Shown: positions 34,050 through 44,114 of the stretch, in pieces
Position numbering within the stretch: position 1 is the first letter of the stretch
Layout of the letters: every line of letters starts with the position of its first letter
Made by a program: the position numbers and the translations under genes
NCBI RefSeq assembly: GCF_900129845.1
Contig: NZ_FQXB01000002.1
Span: forward strand, 1-64,000
Reading direction: 5' to 3'
Origin: Cognatiyoonia sediminum
Lineage (GTDB): Bacteria > Pseudomonadota > Alphaproteobacteria > Rhodobacterales > Rhodobacteraceae
Length of the DNA stretch: 64,000 nucleotides
The notes under the pieces: generated by a model
The model's input: only the letters and a program-made list of their open reading frames with translations
What the model was told of the DNA's origin: nothing
Database searches by the model: none

Positions 34050-34763
34050 TCAAACGCGGCGAAAGGTCAGATAGTGCGGCACTCGGCCTTCGCGCAGTGC
34101 CTTTTGCTCATACCGTGTCGATGTCCAATCGGACCACGGATCGCGCCAATCCGCAGCCTCTTCGGCAAGCCATTCGAACCCATGACGAGGAACTTGTTCT
34201 AACGTCTGCCGCACATAGTCCGGTATATCCGTCGCGACCCGCAACTCGGCCCCAGGCTTCATGACGCGGTGCAAGGGTTCCAGATGCTCTGGCGTCACAA
34301 ACCTGCGTCTATGATGGCGTTTCTTCGGCCAAGGATCGGGATAATTCAAAAACACCTTCGAAAAACTCTCGTCCGGCACAACATCGAACAAATCACGGGC
34401 ATCGCCAGGGTGGATCGTAATGTTATCGACACCGGCCTTGCGGATTTTGCCAAGGAGCATTGCGACGCCATTAATGTAAGGCTCGCATCCAATGATGCCG
34501 ACATCAGGATACAAACCAGCCATGTGAACAAAGTGCTCACCACCACCAAATCCAATCTCAAGCCAAAGCTGTCGATCGCCAAAAAGCGACTGCAAATCGA
34601 GAGGCACGCGGTCGGGGTTGTCTTCCCAAGTGACAAGCCCCGGCGATAATGCGGCCAAATCCTCGTCAAGATAGGCCTGCTGCGCCGCACGCATACCTTT
34701 GCCTTTAAAACGACCGTAAAAATTGCGCCACGGTGCGCCTGATGGATGTTTGTCTTGCGTCAT
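34050..34763 (-). CDS. trmB: tRNA (guanosine(46)-N7)-methyltransferase
   Basis: 237 residues. EIGFGGGEHFVHM is the SAM site, ACEPYINGVAMLL-like GCEPYING follows, and FLNYPDPWPKKRHHRRRFV is the TrmB signature. It methylates G46 in the tRNA variable loop. It is on the same strand as metK, 40 bases downstream of it, so the SAM synthetase and a SAM user are neighbours. Confidence 0.96.
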   Translation of the reverse strand: MTQDKHPSGAPWRNFYGRFKGKGMRAAQQAYLDEDLAALSPGLVTWEDNPDRVPLDLQSLFGDRQLWLEIGFGGGEHFVHMAGLYPDVGIIGCEPYINGVAMLLGKIRKAGVDNITIHPGDARDLFDVVPDESFSKVFLNYPDPWPKKRHHRRRFVTPEHLEPLHRVMKPGAELRVATDIPDYVRQTLEQVPRHGFEWLAEEAADWRDPWSDWTSTRYEQKALREGRVPHYLTFRRV

Positions 34764-34803
34764 GGCGCGGCCCTAGCAAACCGCGCCGCCGTTGAAAAGT
34801 CGC

Positions 34804-35985
34804 TCAAACCGCCTTTTTCAAAGCATCGACAAGATCGGTCCGTTCCCAGCTGAACCCGCCGTCCGCTTCGGGATCGCGTCCGAAATGGCCGTAGGCAGCC
34901 GTGCGTTCATAGATCGGTTTGTTCAAGCCGAGGTGCTGGCGGATACCGCGCGGCGTCAGGTCCATCACGTCTGCGATGGCTTTTTCAATCGCGGCCGGAT
35001 CAACTTCGCCCGTTCCGTAGGTGTCGGCGTAGATCGAAAGCGGCTTAGCCACGCCAATCGCGTAAGACAATTGGATCGTGCAACGGTCGGCCATGCCGGC
35101 CGCAACGACATTCTTGGCCAGATACCGAGACGCGTAAGCTGCCGAACGATCAACCTTGGTCGGGTCTTTGCCAGAGAATGCACCACCACCATGGGGTGCG
35201 GCACCACCATAAGTATCAACGATGATCTTGCGTCCCGTCAGGCCTGCATCGCCATCTGGGCCACCGATGACGAAAGTGCCAGTTGGATTGACCCACCATT
35301 CGGTCGCTTCGGTGATCAAACCGCTCGGTAGAACTTCGCGGATATAGGGTTCCACGATGGCACGAATATCATCGCTGGTTTGATCTTCGCTGGCATGTTG
35401 AGTTGAGAGAACGATAGACATCACTTCAACCGGCACGCCATTTTCATAGCGCAAGGAAACCTGGCTTTTCGCATCTGGCCGCAACGTCGGCTCCTGCCCT
35501 GATTTCCGCACCTCTGCCAAACGCCGCAGGATGGCGTGGGAATATTGGATCGGGGCTGGCATCAGCGCATCGGTTTCTGTCGTGGCGTAGCCAAACATTA
35601 TCCCCTGATCGCCTGCACCCTCATCCTTGTCTTCACCGGCATCAACACCCTGAGCGATATGGGCCGACTGTTCATGCAGAAGGTTGGTGATCTCACAGGT
35701 TGCGTGGTGGAACTTGTCCTGTTCATACCCGATATCTTTGATGCACGCGCGCGCAATGTCTTCAACACGGCCCATGTAGCTTTTGAGTTTTTCGGGATCA
35801 GATAGGCCTACCTCACCCCCAACGACCACACGGTTGGTTGTAGCAAAGGTTTCGCAGGCGACCCGCGCTTCGGGTTCCTCGGAAAGAAAAGCGTCGAGTA
35901 TAGCGTCAGAAATCCGGTCACAAACCTTGTCCGGATGGCCCTCTGAAACGGATTCAGAAGTGAAGATGTAGTTTTGGCGTGTCAT
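34804..35985 (-). CDS. metK: S-adenosylmethionine synthetase
   Basis: 393 residues. [18 protein letters not shown], the [12 protein letters not shown] nucleotide loop and [16 protein letters not shown] are all conserved. Makes SAM from methionine and ATP. The leader carries a SAM/SAH riboswitch whose 3' segment overlaps the GGAG ribosome site, so translation should fall when SAM (or SAH) is high. It belongs to a minus-strand block with lnt, corC, ybeY, phoH and miaB. Confidence 0.98.
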   Translation of the reverse strand: MTRQNYIFTSESVSEGHPDKVCDRISDAILDAFLSEEPEARVACETFATTNRVVVGGEVGLSDPEKLKSYMGRVEDIARACIKDIGYEQDKFHHATCEITNLLHEQSAHIAQGVDAGEDKDEGAGDQGIMFGYATTETDALMPAPIQYSHAILRRLAEVRKSGQEPTLRPDAKSQVSLRYENGVPVEVMSIVLSTQHASEDQTSDDIRAIVEPYIREVLPSGLITEATEWWVNPTGTFVIGGPDGDAGLTGRKIIVDTYGGAAPHGGGAFSGKDPTKVDRSAAYASRYLAKNVVAAGMADRCTIQLSYAIGVAKPLSIYADTYGTGEVDPAAIEKAIADVMDLTPRGIRQHLGLNKPIYERTAAYGHFGRDPEADGGFSWERTDLVDALKKAV

Positions 35986-35989
35986 GAAG

Positions 35990-36033
35990 TGCTCCGATAG
36001 AATTGAACCGCCACGTCAGGAAGCCGTTGTGGC
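35990..36033 (-). promoter_or_regulatory. SAM/SAH riboswitch of metK
   Basis: On the minus strand GCCACAACGGCTTCCTG (from 36033) then ACGTGGC closes a hairpin: GCCAC pairs with GTGGC, and the loop has the fixed ACGGCTTCC. After 14 bases GGAGCA follows (35995-35990), five bases before the metK ATG. GCTTCC pairs with GGAGC as a pseudoknot that buries the ribosome site. These are the hallmark parts of the SAM/SAH class. Confidence 0.93.
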
Positions 36034-36049
36034 AGCGAACGCACAAGGG

Positions 36050-37549
36050 TTAGAGGTCCGTCTGAGTGCGGTCAATGGGGTTTCGTCGCATCCGTAAAAT
36101 TGACGTTAGCAGAAGCATTAATGCTGCACTCATTGCCAGAATGTCGCCGTGCCGCGCGTAGAGCGTTGCGGGGGCTGGCTGGGGAAGCTGGACATCAAGG
36201 ACGCCTTGTTCGTCCAGCGCCAATGTCGAAATTAATCGGCCATAGGGGTCGATCATCGCGCTGATACCCGTATTTGCTGCGCGCACCATTGGGAGTCCTT
36301 GCTCGATGGAGCGTAAACGCGCTTGGGCGAGATGCTGCTGTGGCCCAGCGCCTTTGCCGAACCATGCGTCGTTTGTAATGAGGAGGAGGAAATCTGGGCG
36401 TTCACCTGTTGTCAGTTCTTCCGAAAAAATCCCTTCGTAACAGATGAGCGGGCGTGCGAGTCCGATATTCGGGATATCGATTTTGGTGTCGGTTTCGCCT
36501 GGGGTAAATCCGAACCCCTGCGAAGATGCAAAACCTCGCAATCCCATTCGTGCGGCAAGCTCTCCACCCGGGAAATATTCTCCGAAGGGAACGAGGTGTT
36601 GCTTGTCGTAGGTCGCTGTTACCTCGCCACCGGTTTCGATCATAATCAGGCTGTTATGATAGATGTCATCCCGCGCGCGTCGTTGAACGCCTGTGATCAG
36701 AGGCACATCGCCCACAAGATCGGAGATCGTATCTATTGAAGGCCCTGCGCGTTCGAGGATTTCAGCCAAAGCCGTTTCGGGCCACACAACGAGATCGGGA
36801 TCGCCACTCGGCAGCGATGACAATTGCAAGAGACGCGCGAAGTTCTCCGGTTTTTTGCGAGGGTCCCATTTTTCTTGCTGGGGGATATTCGGTTGTACGA
36901 TACGGATCAACGGTGCGTCGGCGGGTGTTTGAAGCGTCGGTGGCGACAGCACTAAGAATGCGATTGCGGCTCCTGCCGGTGCGATTGCCCAAAGCCATGC
37001 ACCCGATACCAAGCGCAAAATGCTCAGCGCCAACAGCAGCGCGATCAGCGTTAAACCGTGCGGGCCCCAGAGTGCAGCAGTCAAAGCCAAAGGCGTCTCT
37101 ATCCAGATGTGCCCGACAAGAGCCCAAGGAAAACCGGTAAGAATGAGAGAACGTGCGATCTCGACCAAGCTGAACGTCGCCACAAACCCGACGTCAAGCG
37201 GGCGGCAAAAGCGATACGCGACGTAGCCCGCCGCGCCCCAGAAAAGGGCCGCACCACCCGCCATCAGGACCAATGCGAACGGCGCTATCCAGCCATAGGT
37301 GGCAGCATCAACTAGGAAGGGTTCGACAATCCATCTAAGGCTAAAAGCGAAATAGCCCAAACCGCTCCACCATCCTGTGCCAAAGGCGGCTTGAATGGTA
37401 GAACTGGTTCTGAAGAGAGCGAGGATTGCGGCTAGCGCAAGGATGGTTACGAACCAAAGATCTGTCGGCGCTTGGCCAAGTCCAGCGGTGACACCGAGCA
37501 GTACCAGCGTCAAACGACGACCCCACTTACTTTCGAGGACGCCGTTCAC
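36050..37549 (-). CDS. lnt: apolipoprotein N-acyltransferase
   Basis: 499 residues: an N-terminal set of membrane helices and a carbon-nitrogen hydrolase domain whose triad is visible: Glu in VVWPETAL, Lys in YDKQHLVPFGEYFP and Cys in LICYEGIFSEEL. It adds the third acyl chain to lipoproteins at the inner membrane. The start is GTG 37549, seven bases downstream of the corC stop, so the pair is one transcript, as is usual for corC-lnt. Confidence 0.96.
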   Translation of the reverse strand: MNGVLESKWGRRLTLVLLGVTAGLGQAPTDLWFVTILALAAILALFRTSSTIQAAFGTGWWSGLGYFAFSLRWIVEPFLVDAATYGWIAPFALVLMAGGAALFWGAAGYVAYRFCRPLDVGFVATFSLVEIARSLILTGFPWALVGHIWIETPLALTAALWGPHGLTLIALLLALSILRLVSGAWLWAIAPAGAAIAFLVLSPPTLQTPADAPLIRIVQPNIPQQEKWDPRKKPENFARLLQLSSLPSGDPDLVVWPETALAEILERAGPSIDTISDLVGDVPLITGVQRRARDDIYHNSLIMIETGGEVTATYDKQHLVPFGEYFPGGELAARMGLRGFASSQGFGFTPGETDTKIDIPNIGLARPLICYEGIFSEELTTGERPDFLLLITNDAWFGKGAGPQQHLAQARLRSIEQGLPMVRAANTGISAMIDPYGRLISTLALDEQGVLDVQLPQPAPATLYARHGDILAMSAALMLLLTSILRMRRNPIDRTQTDL

Positions 37550-37555
37550 TGCGTT

Positions 37556-38446
37556 TTACTTTTCTGCCAAAGCCGGCACGCGCACGCGGAGGCGTTTGAT
37601 ACGGCGCGGATCAGCTTCCAGAACCTCAAATTCTGGTCCCTTCGGATGCGTTACCATTTCGCCGCGCACCGGCACGTGGCCGAGGAGTTTGAACACCAAG
37701 CCGCCCAAAGTATCGACGTCCTCGTCATCGATTTCGGCGTCCGCTTTCAGATCCATACCGATTTCGACCTCAAACTCATCGAGGGACGTCTTCGCCTTGG
37801 CAAGATAGCAACCAGGTTCTTCTTGGATCCAGCTCTTTGCCTCTTCAATATCGTGTTCGTCTTCGATCTCACCGACCACTTGTTCGAGCAGGTCTTCGAT
37901 TGTCAGCAAACCGTCAGTCCCGCCATATTCGTCAATGACCAAGGCCATGTGAATGCGGTCTGACTGCATCTTTTGCAGCAATATGCCCAGCGGCATGGAC
38001 GGAGGGACGAACAACAAAGGCCGGACCAGTTTTTTAAGGTCAATTTTGGTGGTTTTGCCGTTGAAGCCGTGTTTCAGGGCAAAATCCTTGAGGTTCACAA
38101 ACCCAAGCGGAGTATCCAACGTACCGTCAAACACCGGCAATCGCGTTAAACCACTTTCGCGAAAGACCTTCACAAGCTCTGCTTTGGGCGTGTCCACTGC
38201 AACCGCAACAATATCGGCCTTCGGGACCATCACCTCTTCCACGCTCATGCGGCGGAGGTTCAGCATGCCCAGCATCGGCGGCTGAGGCTTTTGATCTGGA
38301 TTTGGTGTGGGAAGAGCAGACACAGGTTCGACGCCGTTGGCGCGACCTCCAAACAACCTAGCAATCAGCCCGGGTTGCTTGCTGCCTGATGAATTGTCCT
38401 GCGCGCGGTGCGCTGCGTTAGAGGACCCGTCGGTGGTGTCGCCCAT
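37556..38446 (-). CDS. corC: CorC/HlyC-type CBS-domain protein
   Basis: 296 residues. A low-complexity N-terminus precedes two CBS domains ([77 protein letters not shown]) and a CorC_HlyC C-terminal domain. No membrane DUF21 domain is present: the short CorC form. Proposed to affect Mg2+/Co2+ efflux. It sits between ybeY and lnt in the usual order. Confidence 0.92.
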   Translation of the reverse strand: MGDTTDGSSNAAHRAQDNSSGSKQPGLIARLFGGRANGVEPVSALPTPNPDQKPQPPMLGMLNLRRMSVEEVMVPKADIVAVAVDTPKAELVKVFRESGLTRLPVFDGTLDTPLGFVNLKDFALKHGFNGKTTKIDLKKLVRPLLFVPPSMPLGILLQKMQSDRIHMALVIDEYGGTDGLLTIEDLLEQVVGEIEDEHDIEEAKSWIQEEPGCYLAKAKTSLDEFEVEIGMDLKADAEIDDEDVDTLGGLVFKLLGHVPVRGEMVTHPKGPEFEVLEADPRRIKRLRVRVPALAEK

Positions 38447-38481
38447 CGTCTCCTATCCTAATTGCGCATCAGACAGATGCG

Positions 38482-38982
38482 TCATTGTGCATATGGGTCG
38501 GCTATCCCCATGGTTTCAAGTATCTGCGTTTCCAGACCTTCCATCAAGGTCGCGTCGCCATCGCGTTCATGATCGTAGCCCAAAAGATGCAGTGTTCCAT
38601 GCACCAACAGGTGGGTCGCGTGAGATTTCAGCGGTTTATCGCTTTCCGCAGCCTCTTTGGCGCAAGTGTCATAGGCAATGGCCACATCACCAAGGAAGGT
38701 ATCGCCCTGCATCATCTGGATCACGGGTTCGGGTTTTGCACCTTCCACTTCCGCCCCGCGCTCCTCTGACGGCCAGCTGAGGACGTTTGTGGGAACAGGT
38801 TTGTCGCGGAACTGGATATTGAGCTCAGCGATCTTTTCGTCGTCACAGGCCAGAAGCCCGATCTCAAACTGATCTGGATCATAGCCAAGGTGTCGCATGG
38901 TACTTTGATAGGCGGCTACGGCGATTTGTACGATATTGGCTTCGGCCCAGCGCCGATCTTCGATAATGCAATCAACTGACAT
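38482..38982 (-). CDS. ybeY: endoribonuclease YbeY
   Basis: 166 residues. The zinc motif is complete: HLLVHGTLHLLGYDHERD. Preceding LNIQFRDKPVPTNVLSWP is also characteristic. YbeY is needed for 16S rRNA 3' end maturation and 70S quality control. Its ATG directly follows the phoH TGA with no gap. Confidence 0.97.
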   Translation of the reverse strand: MSVDCIIEDRRWAEANIVQIAVAAYQSTMRHLGYDPDQFEIGLLACDDEKIAELNIQFRDKPVPTNVLSWPSEERGAEVEGAKPEPVIQMMQGDTFLGDVAIAYDTCAKEAAESDKPLKSHATHLLVHGTLHLLGYDHERDGDATLMEGLETQILETMGIADPYAQ

Positions 38983-39999
38983 TCACGCCTCGTCAGCCTC
39001 GTAGGCTTCGATGATCGCCGCGACCAGCGGGTGTCGGACCACATCTTTAGACGTGAAATAATTGAAACTGATCTTTGGAATACTCTTGAGCAACCGCTCT
39101 GCGTCCCAAAGGCCGGAGCTGACCCCGCGCGGCAGGTCGATCTGCGTGCGGTCGCCGGTGATGACCATGCGGCTGCCCTCACCCAGGCGCGTAAGGAACA
39201 TTTTCATCTGCATCGAGGTCGCGTTTTGCGCCTCATCAAGAACGACGAAGGCGTTCGAAAGCGTCCGCCCACGCATGAAGGCCAAGGGCGCGATTTCGAT
39301 CCGCTTTTCTTCGATCAATTTTGCAGCCTGTTTGCCGGGCAAGAAATCGTTCAGCGCGTCATAAAGCGGCTGCATGTAAGGATCGACTTTGTCTTTCATA
39401 TCCCCAGGAAGATAGCCGAGTTTCTCCCCCGCCTCGACAGCGGGTCGGGACAGGATGATGCGGTCCACATGGCCGTTGATGAACATATTCACGCCAACCG
39501 CAACGGCGAGGTAGGTTTTGCCCGTTCCGGCTGGTCCAATGCCAAAGGCCAATTCATTGTCAAAGAGTGACTTCACATAGGCCTTCTGCGCTTCGGTCCG
39601 CGGTTCGATCAGCTTTTTGCGGGTCTTGATCTCGACCCGATTGGCGTTTGGGTCGCCTTTGAACAGTTCTTTCTGATCATCGGTATCAATCGGAGCTGGG
39701 TTGGTCCCCGGCCCCATGCGCAATTCGCGGTCGATGTCGCCGACTTCCAATGACTTGCCCGCCTCTAAGCGCTGATAGATCGCTTGCAACACACGGGCCG
39801 CAGTGGCTAGGCTGTCTTCCTCTCCCAACACGGCGAGCTGATTGCCCCGACGCAAGATCTGCACCGAGAGCGCGTTTTCAATTGTCGCGAGGTTGCGGTC
39901 ATATTCGCCGCACAGGTCGATCAACAGGAAGTTATCCGGAAATTCCAGCAGCAATTCTGCGGGGTGTTCAGCGGGTGGGGTCAGGGCGCTGGTGGCCAA
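38983..39999 (-). CDS. phoH: PhoH family ATPase
   Basis: 338 residues. Walker A GPAGTGKTYLAV, SRPAVEAGEKLGYLPGD and Walker B VVLDEAQNAT, with ITGDRTQIDLP as a further motif. PhoH is an ATPase/helicase paired with YbeY and MiaB genes in many bacteria and thought to act in RNA metabolism. No ATG lies nearby: the start is TTG 39999 with GGAG 6-7 bases upstream. Confidence 0.95.
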   Translation of the reverse strand: MATSALTPPAEHPAELLLEFPDNFLLIDLCGEYDRNLATIENALSVQILRRGNQLAVLGEEDSLATAARVLQAIYQRLEAGKSLEVGDIDRELRMGPGTNPAPIDTDDQKELFKGDPNANRVEIKTRKKLIEPRTEAQKAYVKSLFDNELAFGIGPAGTGKTYLAVAVGVNMFINGHVDRIILSRPAVEAGEKLGYLPGDMKDKVDPYMQPLYDALNDFLPGKQAAKLIEEKRIEIAPLAFMRGRTLSNAFVVLDEAQNATSMQMKMFLTRLGEGSRMVITGDRTQIDLPRGVSSGLWDAERLLKSIPKISFNYFTSKDVVRHPLVAAIIEAYEADEA

Positions 40000-40134
40000 T
40001 CAAGTCTCCTGATTCATGTTGTATCCCCATGGTTGCAAGCAATTGCTGCACGTGCAAGCCGATGTCGCAAAATGTCACGAGATTGATACGAAAATTTAGG
40101 TGGGTGCGGATTGTTGAGGCGTTCGCAGATAAAG

Positions 40135-40665
40135 CTATTTCAAAACATCTAGCAAACGGGACAAATGATCTGGATCCTCAACAACCACAAGACCTTCTTC
40201 CTGTATTCGCGACTCCATTCTGTTTGCAGCTATTCTAATTGCTTCTAGCGCAAATGTATTAGTCACTTCCGTCATTTGGCGCATCATGTCCGGCGTACGC
40301 GAAACGTAGGCTTGACCAGCGTCGGACCTGAAAAAGGTCGCAATTTCAGACAGTTCATTCTCAGAAAAGTTATTTGAGTAATAGTCGACAACTACATCTT
40401 GTGTTAGTTCGCCAATCACATTGGTCAATTCTTCCAACAACAAATCGTAGAACTCGTCCGTTGCCGGAGGACTAATGTTCCGCTCTGAATAAGCCCTACT
40501 GAGCGAAGCAACTACCGAAGGCCTTAAACTAAGAAAAGTCTCCTCGAGTATCTCAGGGGTAATTGATGCGCTCGCGATGACTTTGGCGTCATCTTTTGGG
40601 TCAGCAATGGCATTCGAAACGAAACACATAGTCATAATCGAGTACCAAAGGATAATTTTTCGCAT
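40135..40665 (-). CDS. exported DUF2059-family protein
   Basis: 176 residues: a signal peptide (MRKIILWYSIMTMCFVSNAIA), then a helical body with the DUF2059 pattern VVVDYYSNNFSENELSEIAT, FFRSDAGQAYVSRTPDMM, where family members read FYxSPxGQK. Function of DUF2059 is not established. It is an addition between miaB and phoH, which are usually close together, and its codon use is more AT-rich than the neighbours. Confidence 0.72.
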   Translation of the reverse strand: MRKIILWYSIMTMCFVSNAIADPKDDAKVIASASITPEILEETFLSLRPSVVASLSRAYSERNISPPATDEFYDLLLEELTNVIGELTQDVVVDYYSNNFSENELSEIATFFRSDAGQAYVSRTPDMMRQMTEVTNTFALEAIRIAANRMESRIQEEGLVVVEDPDHLSRLLDVLK

Positions 40666-40731
40666 AAATTGCAGCTCCGTTGGCTTTGTTGAAATGGAAT
40701 GCCTTAGACAACTCTGGTCAATGGGATTGGT

Positions 40732-42039
40732 CTACAAACAAACCCCAGCCAGCGAATTCGGGCTAGACTCAACCACCTTCGCCTCAACCACCTGCCCCAA
40801 CGCCTCTTTCGGCGCTTCGGCATAGACCGCGTGCAGGTATTCGGACTTCCCGATCAACTGCCCTGCCTCGCGGCCTTCTTTCTCAAACAGAACTTTCACC
40901 CTGCCGCCCACCATCGCGTCTTGGTTCGCGATCTGCTGAGATTTCAACAACGCCTGCAACCGCTGCAAGCGATCGGCGGCCACGTCATCAGGCAGTTGTG
41001 GCTTTTCTGCTGCGGGTGTGCCCGGACGTGTGGAGTATTTGAAGGAATAAGCCTGACCGTAATTCACCTCTCGGATCAGGGACATCGTGTCCTCAAAATC
41101 CTCATCCGTTTCGCCGGGGAAGCCGACGATGAAATCACCAGAGAGTAGCAAATCCGGACGAGCGGCGCGGATGCGCTCTATCAGTTTGATATAGCTTTCC
41201 GCCGTGTGTTTGCGGTTCATCGCCTTCAGGATGCGGTCAGAGCCAGATTGCACGGGAAGGTGCAAGTACGGCATCAGCTTGTCGCAGGAGCCATGCGCGT
41301 CGATCAGCGCGTCATCCATGTCGTTGGGGTGGCTGGTCGTGAACCGAATGCGTTCTAACCCGTCGATTTTGTCCAATTCCCAGATTAGGCCAGCGAGGCC
41401 GCCTTCATGTCCATGATAGGCGTTCACGTTTTGACCAAGAAGCGTGATTTCTTTCACACCGCTTTCGACCAATTCGTGCGCTTCGGAAATGACGCGCGCC
41501 GAGGGGCGGCTGACCTCTGCCCCGCGCGTATAAGGCACCACGCAAAACGCACAGAACTTGTCGCACCCCTCTTGCACCGTCAGAAACGCTGTCGGCGCGC
41601 GGCTGGCGCGTTTGCGCTTTTTCAGCATGTCAAATTTGTCATCTTCGGGGAAATCGGTGTCGAGCGCTTTGGCGCCCCTCCGCACCGTATCGTCCATCGC
41701 CGGCAAACGGTGGTAGCTCTGCGGACCAACCACCAGATCGACCATCGGCTGACGCCTAATGATCTCTTCCCCTTCGGCCTGTGCGACACAGCCCGCAACG
41801 CCAATTTTCAGATCGGGATTGGCGGCTTTGAGGCCTTTGAACCGACCCAGTTCCGAATAAACCTTCTCGGCCGCTTTTTCGCGGATGTGGCAGGTGTTGA
41901 GCAGGATCATATCCGCATCATCCGGCGTGTCGGTCTGCACATAGCCCTTACCGCCCAGCGCCTCTGCCATGCGTTCACTGTCATAGACGTTCATTTGACA
42001 GCCATAGGTCTTGATAAAGAGCTTTTTGTCCGCAGACAT
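40732..42039 (-). CDS. miaB: tRNA-2-methylthio-N6-dimethylallyladenosine synthase
   Basis: 435 residues. UPF0004 domain with [24 protein letters not shown] and [10 protein letters not shown] (three cluster cysteines), a radical SAM motif [15 protein letters not shown], and a C-terminal TRAM domain. It adds the 2-methylthio group to i6A37 in tRNA, using SAM made by metK. It heads the minus-strand block and is divergent from the conserved unknown gene at 42155. Confidence 0.97.
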   Translation of the reverse strand: MSADKKLFIKTYGCQMNVYDSERMAEALGGKGYVQTDTPDDADMILLNTCHIREKAAEKVYSELGRFKGLKAANPDLKIGVAGCVAQAEGEEIIRRQPMVDLVVGPQSYHRLPAMDDTVRRGAKALDTDFPEDDKFDMLKKRKRASRAPTAFLTVQEGCDKFCAFCVVPYTRGAEVSRPSARVISEAHELVESGVKEITLLGQNVNAYHGHEGGLAGLIWELDKIDGLERIRFTTSHPNDMDDALIDAHGSCDKLMPYLHLPVQSGSDRILKAMNRKHTAESYIKLIERIRAARPDLLLSGDFIVGFPGETDEDFEDTMSLIREVNYGQAYSFKYSTRPGTPAAEKPQLPDDVAADRLQRLQALLKSQQIANQDAMVGGRVKVLFEKEGREAGQLIGKSEYLHAVYAEAPKEALGQVVEAKVVESSPNSLAGVCL

Positions 42040-42154
42040 GAGGGCACCATTGGATGAAGTTAGGAGTCTGGCTGCTTCTATAGAGAGGTCACGCCGCTTG
42101 CAATGGAAACCGAATTAACCGATTTTGCGCGTAACTAAGATAAACAACAGGCAC

Positions 42155-43012
42155 ATGAGCTTTCCTGATCTCTCCTCCTTTCTTGGCCAGAACGCCAAGC
42201 TGAAAGGTCCGATCGCGCTTATCTTCATGGAAGATGCGGTCGAGGTCGCCTCCACCCTGCGGCACCATTTGGCCAGTGGGTTTAAGGCAGTGGTGGCACT
42301 GGGAAGCCCTAACATAGAAATTGATGGCGCAGTCGAAGAGCAAATCCATCGGATCGACTATGATATGACGGTTGAGGATGCTCTGCTCGACGCGGTGAAT
42401 GCCTTCATCAAAGCCTACCCCACCGCTTGGATTTTTTACTGCTACAACAGCGAATACCTGTTTTTTCCCTTTTGCGAGACGCGCAGCGTGGGCGAGATGG
42501 CGGCATTCGCGATGGAGGAACGCAGGCCGCACCTGCTGACCTATGTGATTGACCTTTATGCCGGTGATCTTTGGTCGCATCCGAACGCTGTCTCCATTGA
42601 AGACGCGCATCTGGATAGATCTGGATATTACGCTTTGGCGCGGAAAGACGCGGCTGGTGAGTTTAAAGAACGACAGCTCGATTTCTTCGGTGGGCTACGG
42701 TGGCGGTTCGAGGAACATATTCCGACGGCGCGGCGGCGGATTGACCGGATCGCCCTTTTCCAAGCCAAACCCAATCTGACTTTGCTTGGCGATCACACTC
42801 TGAATGATCCTGAAATGAATACCTATGCCTGCCCATGGCATCACAGTCTCACCGCGGCGATCGCCTCCTTTCGGACGGCCAAAGCGCTCAAGCGGAACCC
42901 GGGGAGTTCCTATGCAATCGAGACGTTCAAATGGCGCAACAGTGCCAAGTTCAATTGGCATTCGCAGCAGCTGATGGATTTAGGCCTGATGGAACCCGGG
43001 CAGTGGTTTTAG
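42155..43012 (+). CDS. conserved hypothetical protein, possibly glycosyltransferase-like
   Basis: 285 residues from ATG 42155. I do not recognise a characterised family. It has a Rossmann-like start (IALIFMEDAVEVASTLRHHL, FKAVVALGS) followed by WIFYCYNSEYLFFPFCETRS and a striking C-terminus: NTYACPWHHSLTAAIASFRT and FKWRNSAKFNWHSQQLMDLG then LMEPGQWF. The pattern of a GT2-like glycosyltransferase core has been suggested to me by the layout, but no DxD motif is clear. It overlaps irr by four bases at the stop and is divergent from miaB. Confidence 0.5.
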   Translation: MSFPDLSSFLGQNAKLKGPIALIFMEDAVEVASTLRHHLASGFKAVVALGSPNIEIDGAVEEQIHRIDYDMTVEDALLDAVNAFIKAYPTAWIFYCYNSEYLFFPFCETRSVGEMAAFAMEERRPHLLTYVIDLYAGDLWSHPNAVSIEDAHLDRSGYYALARKDAAGEFKERQLDFFGGLRWRFEEHIPTARRRIDRIALFQAKPNLTLLGDHTLNDPEMNTYACPWHHSLTAAIASFRTAKALKRNPGSSYAIETFKWRNSAKFNWHSQQLMDLGLMEPGQWF

Positions 43013-43425
43013 GTTCGGCGCAACCTGATAACCACGTCAACAGATGCGATCTCTGCCCCTGACGGAGCGTCTGGCACTTTGGAAAACTCAAGTTCTTCCG
43101 CTGGCGCATCGGTCAACGTCGCGGTGTCTTCCCAGTAGAAGTGCGGGTGATCTGACATGTTGGTGTCAAAGTAGCTCTTTGACCCATCGACTGTAATTTC
43201 ACGCATCAAACCGGCATCACAAAACGCGCGTAGCGTGTTGTAGACCGTGGCGAGCGAGACTTTTTCGTCGCGTTTGGTTGCAGCTTCGAACAGGCTTTCG
43301 GCCGTGACGTGACGGTTTTGGCCATCGCCCACGAGCAGTTTCGCCAGCGTCATTCGCTGCCGTGTCGGGCGCAAATCAGCGCCGGCAAGCCATTCAGTGG
43401 ACCGAACTGTTTCTACGTCTGACAT
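43009..43425 (-). CDS. irr: Irr-type Fur-family regulator
   Basis: 138 residues from ATG 43425 (AGAGGG upstream; the preceding TTG in frame is less likely). The Fur-type winged helix LRPTRQRMTLAKLLVGDGQN, HVTAESLFEA, VSLATVYNTLRAFCDAGLM is followed by SYFDTNMSDHPHFYWED, with the HPH in the dimerisation region. The Irr group responds to haem in many alphaproteobacteria and controls iron-dependent genes. It is divergent from fabA, the order conserved in Rhodobacterales. Confidence 0.88.
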   Translation of the reverse strand: MSDVETVRSTEWLAGADLRPTRQRMTLAKLLVGDGQNRHVTAESLFEAATKRDEKVSLATVYNTLRAFCDAGLMREITVDGSKSYFDTNMSDHPHFYWEDTATLTDAPAEELEFSKVPDAPSGAEIASVDVVIRLRRT

Positions 43426-43574
43426 CGTCAAAACCCTCTTATCCTCTTACACATATGGGAAAAACTGCGCTGGGATCAATCAGATTCGAACATGGTGTCG
43501 CACTTGCCCTTATGAATGACGCGATGGTAAACGGACTTAGACAACAAACAACTAAAGCAAGCGAGCGGAAATAG

Positions 43575-44084
43575 ATGGCGCAATATCCTACGAGTTTTGA
43601 CAAAGAGGGCCTGTTGAAGTGCGCCCGCGGCGAATTGTTTGGCGAAGGAAACGCGCAATTGCCGGCGCCTCCGATGTTGATGATGGACCGCATTACCGAG
43701 ATTTCAGAGGATGGCGGCGCGCATGGCAAAGGCCATGTTTTGGCAGAGTTCGACATCACGCCTGATCTTTGGTTCTTTGACTGCCATTTCCCCGGCAACC
43801 CGATCATGCCAGGCTGTTTGGGTCTGGACGGCCTTTGGCAGCTGACAGGCTTCAACCTTGGCTGGCGCGGCTGGCAAGGGCGTGGTTATGCGCTTGGTGT
43901 TGGTGAAGTGAAACTGACCGGGATGGTTCGGCCAGATCGCAAGATGCTGACTTACAAGATCGATTTCACCAAGGCGATCCAAACACGCCGCCTGACCATG
44001 GGTGTCGCTGACGGTATCGTCGAAGCTGATGGCGAAGTGATCTATCAGGTCAAGGACATGAAGGTCGCGCTGAGCGAAAGCTAA
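43575..44084 (+). CDS. fabA: 3-hydroxyacyl-ACP dehydratase/isomerase
   Basis: 169 residues. [10 protein letters not shown], the catalytic His and Asp of [20 protein letters not shown] and [19 protein letters not shown] fit FabA, which dehydrates and isomerises the C10 intermediate to start unsaturated fatty acids anaerobically. The partner fabB lies 2.1 kb downstream rather than directly after it. Divergent from irr. Confidence 0.97.
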   Translation: MAQYPTSFDKEGLLKCARGELFGEGNAQLPAPPMLMMDRITEISEDGGAHGKGHVLAEFDITPDLWFFDCHFPGNPIMPGCLGLDGLWQLTGFNLGWRGWQGRGYALGVGEVKLTGMVRPDRKMLTYKIDFTKAIQTRRLTMGVADGIVEADGEVIYQVKDMKVALSES

Positions 44085-44114
44085 AGCGTTTCAAGGAATT
44101 AGGGGCATTCCAAA

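Noticed and set aside
41407-42057. 216-codon frame opposite miaB
   Set aside because: Antisense shadow of miaB with no family resemblance.
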